Source: Candidatus Corynebacterium gallistercoris
GTDB lineage: Bacteria; Actinomycetota; Actinomycetes; Mycobacteriales; Mycobacteriaceae
Assembly: GCA_019114175.1 (NCBI GenBank)
Contig: DXFZ01000021.1
Coordinates: 1 to 34,000, forward strand
Length of the DNA stretch: 34,000 nt
Reading direction: 5' to 3'
The position numbers and the translations under genes were made by a program. Below the pieces are notes generated by a model. It ran no database searches, was not told where the DNA came from, and saw only the letters and a program-made list of their open reading frames with translations. This document shows, one piece after another, positions 16,416 to 23,547 of the stretch (position 1 is the first letter of the stretch; each line of letters opens with the position of its first letter).

Positions 16416-17533
16416 ACGGTGAGCGCGCTGGTGTAGTCCGGCTGCACCGCTGGCCGGGATAGGTACGCGGATTCAGTCACGGCGGTGGAGGCATGCCCAA
16501 GGTGCCGGGATGCGGCCAGTAAGCCGTATTCCTGTTCGATGCGGGTGGACACGGTGCTACGGAAGCTGCGCGGGGTCACCCACGCTAGTTCTGGTGGGCG
16601 GGCTAGGCGTAGTTGCCGATTGACGTTGATCACGGTGCGGTAGCCGCCCCGGTAGCTGGGGAACACGGCCTCGCCTAGGTACTGTTCGTAGCCTTTAGCG
16701 CGTTGGTCTTTGAGCGCCTGGAGTGCAATGGGGGCGGCGTGGATGGTGCGGCGGCTGGTGGGGGTTTTGGTGCGTTCTACCCGGGTGCCGGTTTCTTTGT
16801 CGATGGTGCCGGTGATGGTGATGGTGCCCGCGTCCAGGTCTACATCTTGCCATCGGAGGGCTAGGCATTCGCCTATGCGTAGCCCGGTGCCTATGAGCAC
16901 GTCGATGATTTCGGGTAGGCCGTCGCCGCGTTGTTGCCCGTGGGTGTTGGTGCCACACCATGTGCGTATTGCGGTGCGGTAGGCCTGGATTTGTTCGTCT
17001 GTGAGTGCGTCTGGGTTTTTCTTTTCGCGGTGTGGTGGGTTGGTGTTGGTGGTGGGGTTGTGGGTGATGAGTCCCCAGCGGACGGCTTGCCCGAGGGCTG
17101 CGGATAGGACGGCGCGGCAGGTTTTGGCGGTGCCTGGTGGGTGTTGTTCGAGGAATGTTTGGAGCATGGGGGTGGTGATTTCGTTGAGGCGTGCGTGGCC
17201 GATGGTGGGGGTGATGTGGAGGCGTATGGCTTTTGCGTAGGTGGTGCGGGTGGTTTCTGTGACGTTGTGGCGGGGTAGCCAGTGGTTGAGTAGTGCTGTG
17301 AGGGTGCTGGTGTTGGTGAGGTTTTGGATGGTGGTGGTGGCTGCTTTGTCGCGGGCTTTTTCTTTGAGTGCTCGTTCGGCGGCGGTTTTGCTTTTGGCGC
17401 GTGCGCGTAGGCGTTTGGTTTGGCCGGTGGTGGTGCGGTAGCGGGCGTCGGCTTGCCATGTGCCGTTTGGTAGTTGTGTGGTGTGGATGGTGCCGAGGGT
17501 GCCAAGTGGCGTAGCAGGCCTACCCCGGGTCAT
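16400..17533 (-). CDS. int: tyrosine recombinase (integrase) of the element
   Basis: 377 residues from an ATG at 17533 that overlaps the repressor stop (ATGA). An N-terminal arm-binding segment (about 10-60, GTIHTTQLPNGTWQADARYR) precedes a SAM-like core-binding domain (about 75-160) and the catalytic domain: Arg219 in GTGLRIGECLALRW, a Lys at about 256 (TKTPTSRR), box II TPRSFRSTVST with Arg325, His344 in SRHLGHAS, and Tyr357 in ESAYL. Box II has Arg322 where HxxR would have His. It catalyses site-specific recombination at the tRNA-Thr 3' end, and its gene adjoins attL as expected. The coding strand is strongly A/C-rich. Confidence 0.92.
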   Translation of the reverse strand: MTRGRPATPLGTLGTIHTTQLPNGTWQADARYRTTTGQTKRLRARAKSKTAAERALKEKARDKAATTTIQNLTNTSTLTALLNHWLPRHNVTETTRTTYAKAIRLHITPTIGHARLNEITTPMLQTFLEQHPPGTAKTCRAVLSAALGQAVRWGLITHNPTTNTNPPHREKKNPDALTDEQIQAYRTAIRTWCGTNTHGQQRGDGLPEIIDVLIGTGLRIGECLALRWQDVDLDAGTITITGTIDKETGTRVERTKTPTSRRTIHAAPIALQALKDQRAKGYEQYLGEAVFPSYRGGYRTVINVNRQLRLARPPELAWVTPRSFRSTVSTRIEQEYGLLAASRHLGHASTAVTESAYLSRPAVQPDYTSALTVPPGD

Positions 17534-18018
17534 GCGAGGATGTCCCAACCGGTCTCTTTCCCGAGGACATGGAAGGCCTCGAGGAGAGCATCCATCGAGG
17601 CATCCAATTCGCTCAAGGTTTTTTTAGCTCGTTCTGTTTCGTTCATGGTTGTTGGCTTGTTTCCGTAGGTGTCGATTGCGCTTTGGATCTGTTCTTGGAG
17701 CTCTTGGGTGGTGTACCTAAGAGCTTCCCAGAGGTCGCCTATTGTCTCGTTTGCTTGAGTAACCGCGCCGCCTAGGGCTGTGCGGTCTTCGTCAGCGGGG
17801 TGGAGGGTGAACTCATCGAGGGTCACGCCAAAGATGTCGGCAAGCGCGGCGGCTTCATCGAGTTTGAGGGTTTGGGTTCCGTCTTCGATGCGTTTGAGGC
17901 TGGATTGGTGGAGTTTGATGCTGTGTTTTGTTTCGAGTCGGCGTAGCAGCCCCGCGCGACTCATGCCGGTGATGCGTCTGTATGCGACGACGTTGGATGC
18001 AGCGTAGTTGGGGTTCAC
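17530..18018 (-). CDS. XRE-family repressor of the element
   Basis: 162 residues from a GTG at 18018 with AGGAAA 9 nt upstream. A lambda-repressor-like HTH occupies about residues 10-72 (VVAYRRITGMSRAGLLRRLE... SSLKRIEDGTQTLKLDEAAALADIFGVTLDEF). A helical, probably coiled-coil C-terminus (about 85-155, with WEALRYTTQELQEQIQSAI) could mediate dimerisation. It overlaps the integrase start by 4 bp, so repressor and integrase form an operon. It is divergent from the AlpA-like gene, with three candidate operators between them, which is the layout of a maintenance switch. No RecA-type cleavage site or peptidase domain was seen, so induction may not depend on SOS. Confidence 0.85.
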   Translation of the reverse strand: MNPNYAASNVVAYRRITGMSRAGLLRRLETKHSIKLHQSSLKRIEDGTQTLKLDEAAALADIFGVTLDEFTLHPADEDRTALGGAVTQANETIGDLWEALRYTTQELQEQIQSAIDTYGNKPTTMNETERAKKTLSELDASMDALLEAFHVLGKETGWDILA

Positions 18019-18047
18019 GGTACGAGTTTTCCTAGGTAGACGGTTTT

Positions 18048-18107
18048 TAGCTCACTGTGCTTGCGCAATAGTGGGCTATTCTGTACTCTCATGTTTAGCC
18101 CACTGTG
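18048..18107. promoter_or_regulatory. three candidate repressor operators in the divergent region
   Basis: The 12-bp motif TAGCYCACTRTK appears at 18048-18059 (plus), 18067-18078 (minus, TAGCCCACTATT) and 18096-18107 (plus, TAGCCCACTGTG). The first two form an inverted pair. They lie between the GTG of the repressor and the start of the divergent regulator, so one protein could control both promoters. Confidence 0.65.
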
Positions 18108-18163
18108 TTTAACTTTTTTATCTGTGGGTCTCACCGTTCCTAGTTTATCCGGAGGTGTAGACA

Positions 18164-18373
18164 ATGCCGGTTAATGGTCTGTTGTCTGTGCGTGAAGCGG
18201 CGCTAGTGATGGGGGTCGCCCCAGCTACTGTGTACCGCGCTATCGAGAAAGACACGTTTCCATCCCCTGTTGTGCGGGTGGGTGCCCGCATCCTTGTGCC
18301 CACCGCCCCGCTGTTGGAGGTACTGCACCTGGACGAGCTTCCCGAGCTTCCCGAGCTACCTGAGGCTGCCTAG
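18164..18373 (+). CDS. AlpA-like helix-turn-helix regulator or excisionase
   Basis: 69 residues. GLLSVREAALVMGVAPATVYRAIEKDTFPSPVVRVGARILVP is a winged-helix/MerR-like DNA-binding domain of the AlpA/excisionase kind, in which a strand (VVRVGARILVP) follows the recognition helix. The C-terminus carries an ELP tripeptide repeated three times (DELPELPELPEAA), encoded by a short 9-bp tandem repeat. The ribosome site GGAGGTG is strong. As the first rightward gene opposite the repressor it is well placed to act as excisionase or early activator; which one cannot be decided from sequence. Confidence 0.82.
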   Translation: MPVNGLLSVREAALVMGVAPATVYRAIEKDTFPSPVVRVGARILVPTAPLLEVLHLDELPELPELPEAA

Positions 18374-18406
18374 CCCCCGCCTACCCCACGAGAAGGAGAA
18401 CTATCT

Positions 18407-18775
18407 ATGTCCCATACCCCCACCGATTCGTTGCTGTATCTGCGTATGTCTGTTGCCACGCTGGTCGATGCTGCGCAGGAGCAGGTAGCTGGCATCAACA
18501 CCCCCGGTACGCCTGAGGTGCTCCCACACTACGTGTCCGAGGGTCTGGAAATGCTTGACCATGTGAAGGACATTCTGCGATATGAGGCAGCGCTGCATGG
18601 AGCAACCGTGTCCACGTATTCCACCGGGCGCCCTGTGCGCATTGAGGAGCGGGAGCCTACGACGCGGGAGCGGGAGGACGGGGTAACGGAGATTGCCACT
18701 ATCCCTGTGACCTGTCACCCGTACCCGGATGGGCACCGGGTGCACCCACTGTTCCGGAAGACAACCGCCAGCTGA
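18407..18775 (+). CDS. hypothetical protein of the element
   Basis: 122 residues, family not recognised. The N-terminal half (about 1-65) is helical (DSLLYLRMSVATLVDAAQEQV, LPHYVSEGLEMLDHVKDILRYEAALHG). The C-terminal half is polar, with VRIEEREPTTREREDGVTEI and a final HPYPDGHRVHPLF. No signal peptide or membrane segment is seen. The ATG has GAAGGAG 9 nt upstream. It follows the AlpA-like gene by 33 bp on the same strand and is probably part of the same early transcript. Confidence 0.7.
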   Translation: MSHTPTDSLLYLRMSVATLVDAAQEQVAGINTPGTPEVLPHYVSEGLEMLDHVKDILRYEAALHGATVSTYSTGRPVRIEEREPTTREREDGVTEIATIPVTCHPYPDGHRVHPLFRKTTAS

Positions 18776-18844
18776 AATGAGAAAACCCCCGGCGCTGGAG
18801 GGGCGCGCGGGGGAGAGGAGAACTGATGTATAGGATAGCACATA

Positions 18845-19021
18845 ATGAACAAAGAAGAGCTACTAGCCGAAGCTGTGAGTGCGCACGAGGCGGCGGAGGC
18901 CGCGTTGGAAGCGCGGCGCATGGCTTTCCGACGTGCCACAGCGGGGGCTGTGTCTGTGCGGGAGCTCGCAGAGGCCACCGGCCTCACGCCCGGCAAGGTG
19001 CGGGGCATACTCAAAGCGTAG
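18845..19021 (+). CDS. 58-residue HTH-like small protein
   Basis: A small gene that automatic calling may miss. The N-terminal half is an Ala/Glu-rich helix (NKEELLAEAVSAHEAAEAAL). The C-terminal half, SVRELAEATGLTPGKVRGILK, has a helix-turn-helix pattern. AGGAT lies 9 nt before the ATG. It sits between two other element genes on the same strand, which supports it as real. A DNA-binding role is inferred only from the short HTH pattern. Confidence 0.6.
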   Translation: MNKEELLAEAVSAHEAAEAALEARRMAFRRATAGAVSVRELAEATGLTPGKVRGILKA

Positions 19022-19029
19022 CCCAATCT

Positions 19030-19047
19030 TTTGTAAATTTTTACAAA
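19030..19047. promoter_or_regulatory. AT-rich palindrome, possible operator
   Basis: TTTGTAAA-TT-TTTACAAA is a perfect 8-bp inverted repeat with a 2-bp spacer. It lies 9 bp after the small HTH gene and about 135 bp before the next gene, in a stretch that otherwise has no coding sequence. It has no T tract typical of a terminator and looks more like a regulator site. Confidence 0.45.
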
Positions 19048-19180
19048 TTAGGCTATTGTGGTGGTAGCCGTGAACGTGACCGTATGGGTTCCACCAAACC
19101 GGCTCTAACTCAATACGTAAACGCCCCGGCGGTGCTACCAACACCCCGAGGCACGGACTCAAAGTTAGGAGCTTTGAATC

Positions 19181-19480
19181 ATGCATAACCCTACCGGGTC
19201 TACTCAACCGACCCCAAACCACACCACCCCGCGCCCGCGCATCGCCCACCGCCTTATAGAGGGTAAACGGGAAACCTGGTGCGGGAAGACGCTACCCGAG
19301 ACCATCCGTATCCCCGGCACCACCACGCTAGAGCACCACCCGTCCGAAATATGCTCACAGTGCACCACCGCACGCATGCTAGATGCAGAACTCACCAAGC
19401 ATCTACGGGACACCGCGCCGCTACCTGTGGCCGCCCTGGAGCTGCTGCACCGCCTGGACAACGAAGCGGGGGAGGCCTAA
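19181..19480 (+). CDS. hypothetical zinc-ribbon-like protein
   Basis: 99 residues. Two cysteine clusters, TWCGKTL (about residue 34) and ICSQCTTARM (about 58-61), suggest a small metal-binding fold. The C-terminus is a leucine-rich helix (VAALELLHRLDNEAGEA). TTAGGAG lies 9 nt before the ATG. I do not recognise the family. It begins a tightly packed run of genes that continues into the replication genes, with the next start 2 bp after its stop. Confidence 0.68.
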   Translation: MHNPTGSTQPTPNHTTPRPRIAHRLIEGKRETWCGKTLPETIRIPGTTTLEHHPSEICSQCTTARMLDAELTKHLRDTAPLPVAALELLHRLDNEAGEA

Positions 19481-19482
19481 CC

Positions 19483-19776
19483 ATGCCCACCACCAACCAC
19501 CGCACCCAAGACACCACAGATCTACGGGTGTACAAGGCTTACCGGATGGTAGAGCGGATGCGCATGGACTTCACCGACGCTAGGCAAGCGTGCCTGAACG
19601 CGGGAGATCGTGTTGGTGCGCAGCTGCTCACCGGCTCACTCCGGCGGTGCGGCCAGGCGGAAGCCATCCTGGACGCGGAAGCCCGGGAGCTTGACCGCAC
19701 CGGCGGTAAAGCGGCCACCCCACAGATTGACCTGTACGCGAACGTGTACGACGCGGCACAAGAAGCGGGGGTGTAA
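19483..19776 (+). CDS. hypothetical small helical protein
   Basis: 97 residues, mostly alpha-helical and charged: RVYKAYRMVERMRMDFTDAR, then GSLRRCGQAEAILDAEAREL. No known family recognised. The frame is open much further upstream, but the ATG at 19483 with GGAGG 8 nt before it, placed at the end of the preceding gene, is the convincing start. It is part of the compact early gene run, probably cotranscribed with the replication genes. Confidence 0.68.
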   Translation: MPTTNHRTQDTTDLRVYKAYRMVERMRMDFTDARQACLNAGDRVGAQLLTGSLRRCGQAEAILDAEARELDRTGGKAATPQIDLYANVYDAAQEAGV

Positions 19777-19782
19777 CGCCTC

Positions 19783-20019
19783 ATGGACGCTTTCGACATC
19801 ATCGCCATACTCATCGCCGTAACCCCCCTCCTCATGCTCACCGGCGCACACGCCGCCGATCACCTACAGGGGACTCGTGAAACGCGTACCCCTTGCATCG
19901 CCCCGGCTGCGTATGTGAAGCGGGAGCGTAGACCCCTCCCGGTTTCGTCACGTTTCGTCACGCCGGGGGTACCTAGGGTACCGGCCACCACACCAGCACC
20001 GTGGGAGCATCGTGGCTAA
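19783..20019 (+). CDS. hypothetical small membrane protein
   Basis: 78 residues. Residues 4-25 (FDIIAILIAVTPLLMLTGAH) form one hydrophobic segment. The rest is basic and proline-rich (VKRERRPLPVSSRF, RVPATTPAPWEHRG). It could be a single-pass membrane protein; a signal peptide is possible (AHAAD). Its 3' end overlaps the start of the next gene by 8 bp. Family and role unknown. Confidence 0.6.
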   Translation: MDAFDIIAILIAVTPLLMLTGAHAADHLQGTRETRTPCIAPAAYVKRERRPLPVSSRFVTPGVPRVPATTPAPWEHRG

Positions 20020-20260
20020 GAAAACGATCAAGTGCCAGCGCTGCCGCAAACGACTACGTGCCAGCAACGCTAACGATGGGTGGCACACCCGCTACGAGCG
20101 TGGCCTACCCGCTGCCCATGTTTGCCCCAGCTGCGTAACCAACGCCGAGCACCTGGAGGCCGAGGTCAACGACACGCTACCGAAACTCACGTGGAACGGG
20201 AGGGTGCACGAGGTGTACACGGCCTATCCCGTGCCAACCGGGGAGGGGCAGGACAAGTGA
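20012..20260 (+). CDS. small zinc-finger protein of the element
   Basis: 82 residues from a GTG. Two CxxC pairs, CQRCRKRL (residues 8-11) and CPSC (about 38-41), form a probable four-cysteine zinc finger at the N-terminus; a short helical tail follows. It overlaps the preceding gene by 8 bp and the prim-pol start by 4 bp (GTGA), so it is translationally coupled to the replication module. It may be a DNA-binding or replication accessory protein; this is inferred from position only. Confidence 0.7.
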   Translation: MAKKTIKCQRCRKRLRASNANDGWHTRYERGLPAAHVCPSCVTNAEHLEAEVNDTLPKLTWNGRVHEVYTAYPVPTGEGQDK

Positions 20261-21024
20261 CCGTGATCCGCATGGTGGACAAAGCGCTACGCCTCGCCGC
20301 CCACGGACTCGAAGTAGGCCACCTCGACGGGAAACGCCCGTTGACCCGCCACGGCTTCAAGGACTTCACCACCAACCCCATGCAAATCCGACGGTGGTGG
20401 TCACAACACCCGACCGCGAACATTGGAGCCCGCCCGCCGAAGTGGACTGTCGTCCTGGACATCGACCCGCGCAACGGCGGCCTGGAGACGTGGCAGCATC
20501 TCACCGGCAAATCGACCCACCCCACTGACACGCTGGTCACGCTCACCGGCTCCGGTGGGTGGCACATCTGGTACCGGCTCCCCTACGCCGCGCCGATCCG
20601 AGGCCACGCCGGAGACGGCATCGACGTTAAAGCGCGTAACGGGTACCTGGTCATGCCCGGATCAATCCACCCCGATACTGGCAGGGCTTATGAGTGCGTG
20701 AACTGGTGCGCACTTGCTGACCTGCCTGAACTACCCACACAGCTGCGCAAGCACGTCTACACCGCCCCGCCGAAACCCGCGCCGGTGATCCCGCGCAACC
20801 TACAGCGGAAAACCACAGGCGCGCACCTAGTTCGGTGGCTAGCGGATGCACAAGACGGCAGCCGAAACCTGATGCTGTTTTGGGCGGCGTGCCGTGCTGT
20901 GGAGCATGGCTATGACATCCTGCCAGACCTCGCAGCAACAGCAGAGGCGATTGGCCTACCCGCGGATGAAGTGGCGCGCACGATCACCAGTGCCAAACGA
21001 CAGACCGAGAAGAAAGCAGGATAG
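20257..21024 (+). CDS. prim-pol domain protein (archaeo-eukaryotic primase type)
   Basis: 255 residues from a GTG that overlaps the zinc-finger stop, with GGGAGGGG close upstream. The bifunctional primase/polymerase N-terminal domain is recognisable: NIGARPPKWTVVLDIDPRNGG with metal-binding Asp68/Asp70, TLTGSGGWHIWYRLP with the conserved His103, and GIDVKARNGYLVMPGSIHP with a further conserved acid. The C-terminal 70 residues (GSRNLMLFWAACRAVEHG...) resemble the helical tail that follows prim-pol domains in phage primases. It should synthesise primers, or short DNA, for replication of the excised element. The helicase that is often fused to it is encoded separately by the next gene, 8 bp downstream. 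Confidence 0.88.
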   Translation: MTVIRMVDKALRLAAHGLEVGHLDGKRPLTRHGFKDFTTNPMQIRRWWSQHPTANIGARPPKWTVVLDIDPRNGGLETWQHLTGKSTHPTDTLVTLTGSGGWHIWYRLPYAAPIRGHAGDGIDVKARNGYLVMPGSIHPDTGRAYECVNWCALADLPELPTQLRKHVYTAPPKPAPVIPRNLQRKTTGAHLVRWLADAQDGSRNLMLFWAACRAVEHGYDILPDLAATAEAIGLPADEVARTITSAKRQTEKKAG

Positions 21025-21032
21025 ACCCCACG

Positions 21033-22538
21033 ATGCCGAACCTCAATGATGCGTATGAGCTCGCCCCCGCCCCCACGGTGGCCGAGCGTGTAGCAGCCGG
21101 TGAACTCACCCCAGGAGAGGACTACGACACCTACCCCGCGCCCGGGTTCTACGACGACGTGGCCGATAGGGTGCTCGCAGACCTGTTCACCAACGGCCAA
21201 GGTTCGCCGACAATCCGATTCTGGCGTAACGAGTGGTTCCACTACACAGGCACCCACTGGGCAACCGTGCACGAAGACGAAGTGAAACGCCCGGTGCGTG
21301 CCCGGCTGAGGCAAGTCACCTACCTGAAGCAGACCACGGAGGGTGAGACTCACGCCCCGTGGCAGCCCACCCTAGCTAAGGTGCGGGAAGTTCTGGAGCC
21401 GCTGAAACTCACCGTGCTCACCCCCACCGCTACCGAAGCGCCAACCTGGACAGGGAAAGGCAGACCACCCGCCGCGCGGCTTATCGCCATGGCTAACGGC
21501 CTGTTCGACCCCGCCACCCGTGCGCTACACCCCCACACCCCAGAATGGTTCAACCTGTGGTCGCTACCGTTCAACTACGACCCCAAGGCCACCGCGCCAC
21601 GGTGGCAGCAATTCCTCGAAGAAGTATTCGCCCACGACCCCCAAGGGGCTGACACGCTACAAGAATGGGCAGGCTACCTCATATCCGGCCGCCTAGATCT
21701 ACAGAAGATGCTGGTGATCATAGGCGTACCCGGTGCGGGTAAGTCCGTGATCGACCACGTACTCACCGCGCTGATGGGTGGGGCTGCGAACGTCGCTGCC
21801 CCGTCGATGTCCAAGTTCGGCGAGGAGTTCCAACTAGACCAGCTACGCGGCAAGCCCCTAGCCATCTTCGGTGACGCAGCGGGGGAGGCTAAGAGCAACC
21901 GGGAAGCCGTGGAACGGATCAAAACGATCACCGGCCAAGGAGCTATCAGCGTCAACGTCAAGGGCAAGCCGTTCTGGACAGGGGTGCTACCCACCCGCTT
22001 CACCATCATCAGCAACCAAACACCGAAGTTCCTCGACGCGTCCAGCGCCGTGAGGCGCCGCACCCTCGCGGTGGAGCTCACCCAATCATTCCAACACGCA
22101 CCGGATAAAGACCTACCGGAAAAGCTGGAAAAGGAATTGCCCGGAATTTTCCTATGGGCATTAGCTGGATTAGACCGGCTCAACGCTAACGGCGGTAAAT
22201 TCACGGTACCAGCCACCCAAGAAGAGGTGCTTGAAGACATGGAGGATATCGGTTCTCCGTTGCGCTCATTCTTTAAAGAGAATTGCGTTATTACCGGCAA
22301 TTCAGAGGACATTATAGCCCTGCCTGATATTTACCGGGATTATGTGCAATGGTGCGGGGTCAACGGCCTGGAGCGTGCCCGCCTGTCACAAAACAAGTTC
22401 CGCACGGAGGTCAAGGCGATGGGCATCGCGGGGGTGAAAGCCGGACAGGTGTACGCCACCGGCCAAAAGGTTGTGCGAGGAGTGCAGCCCCGCCCTGGAC
22501 TGTTCGGAGCGACCGAATTCACCCCTAAATCAGCCTGA
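21033..22538 (+). CDS. P4/D5-type SF3 helicase (phage/plasmid primase family)
   Basis: 501 residues. The N-terminal D5-like region (about 50-215) includes RLIAMANGLFDPATRALHPH and WNL-type PFNYDPKA, followed by an SF3 AAA+ helicase: Walker A GVPGAGKS (231-238), the Walker B region KPLAIFGDAAGE, and TRFTIISNQTPKF with the sensor Asn. The C-terminal part (about 400-480) looks like a winged-helix domain (LSQNKFRTEVKAMGI). It should unwind DNA at the element origin and work with the upstream prim-pol. The right iteron cluster begins 4 bp after its stop codon. Plasmid-encoded relatives exist, so the family alone does not prove a phage satellite. Confidence 0.9.
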   Translation: MPNLNDAYELAPAPTVAERVAAGELTPGEDYDTYPAPGFYDDVADRVLADLFTNGQGSPTIRFWRNEWFHYTGTHWATVHEDEVKRPVRARLRQVTYLKQTTEGETHAPWQPTLAKVREVLEPLKLTVLTPTATEAPTWTGKGRPPAARLIAMANGLFDPATRALHPHTPEWFNLWSLPFNYDPKATAPRWQQFLEEVFAHDPQGADTLQEWAGYLISGRLDLQKMLVIIGVPGAGKSVIDHVLTALMGGAANVAAPSMSKFGEEFQLDQLRGKPLAIFGDAAGEAKSNREAVERIKTITGQGAISVNVKGKPFWTGVLPTRFTIISNQTPKFLDASSAVRRRTLAVELTQSFQHAPDKDLPEKLEKELPGIFLWALAGLDRLNANGGKFTVPATQEEVLEDMEDIGSPLRSFFKENCVITGNSEDIIALPDIYRDYVQWCGVNGLERARLSQNKFRTEVKAMGIAGVKAGQVYATGQKVVRGVQPRPGLFGATEFTPKSA

Positions 22539-22541
22539 AAC

Positions 22542-22624
22542 TGAGTTATAACCAGGTGATAACTCACCCATAACACACCCCATAACCCAGGCTGACCAGG
22601 CATAACTCACATAACCCAGTTTTT
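22542..22624 (-). repeat. right iteron cluster (putative origin or control site)
   Basis: Read on the minus strand, six 9-bp TGRGTTATG-like units occur, and 22581-22624 is a perfect inverted copy of the left cluster core at 16207-16250. The rest is a diverged copy of the same array. It starts just after the helicase stop and ends 44 bp before the next gene. Confidence 0.65.
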
Positions 22625-22668
22625 TCCACACTCCCGCGCTATAGAGAGACCCCAAGGAGGCACCCGCC

Positions 22669-22878
22669 ATGACCCACATCACCGCCCGCGCCCGCTACCC
22701 ATTCCTCGGATGGCACCCCACTAAAATCGTCACCCGCGCCACAGACAACGGAATAAAAATACACATCTACCCCAAAAAGCGTGAGGGAAATATCCGCGTG
22801 GAACTCACCGAAGAAGAGGCGATACAGCTAGCCAACGCGATTGCGGATATCCTCGACGGAAACACCGCCAAGGAATAA
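22669..22878 (+). CDS. hypothetical small protein
   Basis: 69 residues with AAGGAGG 9 nt before the ATG. Two or three strands at the N-terminus (RYPFLGWHPTKIVTRATDNGIKIHIYP) are followed by a helix (LTEEEAIQLANAIADILDG). This pattern recalls small actinophage proteins, but I cannot name a family. It is the first gene after the right iteron cluster and starts the right-end block. The coding strand is A/C-rich like the integrase gene. Confidence 0.68.
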   Translation: MTHITARARYPFLGWHPTKIVTRATDNGIKIHIYPKKREGNIRVELTEEEAIQLANAIADILDGNTAKE

Positions 22879-22885
22879 AAACACA

Positions 22886-23275
22886 ATGGCATTCATAAAC
22901 AAACCAGTGCTCATTTATTCCACCAAAGAAGAAATAGCAGCACTACTATCACTAGTAGATGCGGGCTACAGAGCACGTCGTCGCAACGGCTACACCACCA
23001 CACCAATGCAAAAAAGCATCCACGCGCAAATAACAGGCGCATTCCACCACATGACCCACACCGGACATGCGGACGTCCCCCCACCTACCACCCTGGCAGA
23101 CTCACACCCAGTGGACACACTCACCACCGCCCAAGCCGCCAAAATCCTAGGCATATCACCCAGGCAACTACGCCGCCTAGCCAAAGACCTCGACGGCCAA
23201 CAACGCGGAGGAGTGTGGCACTACCCCGAAACCCGCGTACACGAATACGCACAACACCGAAAGGGCGCAGCATGA
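22886..23275 (+). CDS. HTH-containing hypothetical protein
   Basis: 129 residues from an ATG at 22886, preferred to an upstream in-frame start that lies inside the preceding gene. The N-terminal half is unassigned (INKPVLIYSTKEEIAALLSL). The C-terminal half, LTTAQAAKILGISPRQLRRL, then a GGVWHYPETRVHEYAQ segment, is a MerR/excisionase-like helix-turn-helix. It overlaps the next gene by 4 bp (ATGA), so the two are coupled. It could be the element excisionase or a regulator of the right-end block. Confidence 0.72.
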   Translation: MAFINKPVLIYSTKEEIAALLSLVDAGYRARRRNGYTTTPMQKSIHAQITGAFHHMTHTGHADVPPPTTLADSHPVDTLTTAQAAKILGISPRQLRRLAKDLDGQQRGGVWHYPETRVHEYAQHRKGAA

Positions 23276-23523
23276 AGCTGACAAGCACCCAAGTGGTAGA
23301 GCTACTGGAAACCCTGACCCCAGAGACCGCCCACACCATCGCATCCCTGGCCGTGGCACTCGTAACAGCCACCAACCCCCTAGCACTCTGGGCAAAAGCA
23401 CGCGGCGACGAAGAGCCACCCCAAGGCCTCGCAGACCTCCACCCCGGTGAGAAAGGCGAACGCATCCAACCACCCGGCATGCGCCTCGTAAACGAACTGC
23501 GCGCAAAAGGCCACCTCAAATAA
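23272..23523 (+). CDS. hypothetical small protein
   Basis: 83 residues starting at the ATG that overlaps the preceding stop. A hydrophobic helix (ETAHTIASLAVALVTATNPLALW, trimmed here to its ends: residues about 18-41) is followed by a charged tail with GLADLHPGEKGERIQPPGM. The helix contains a Pro and may be amphipathic rather than membrane-spanning. No family recognised. Coupled to the HTH gene, 24 bp before the 333-residue gene. Confidence 0.65.
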   Translation: MKLTSTQVVELLETLTPETAHTIASLAVALVTATNPLALWAKARGDEEPPQGLADLHPGEKGERIQPPGMRLVNELRAKGHLK

Positions 23524-23547
23524 CCCCCACCCCACGAAAGGCACCCC

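Noticed and set aside
16695..17459. His/Arg/Pro-rich reading frame within the integrase gene
   Set aside because: Out-of-frame reading of ACC/CAC-rich integrase codons; no motif.
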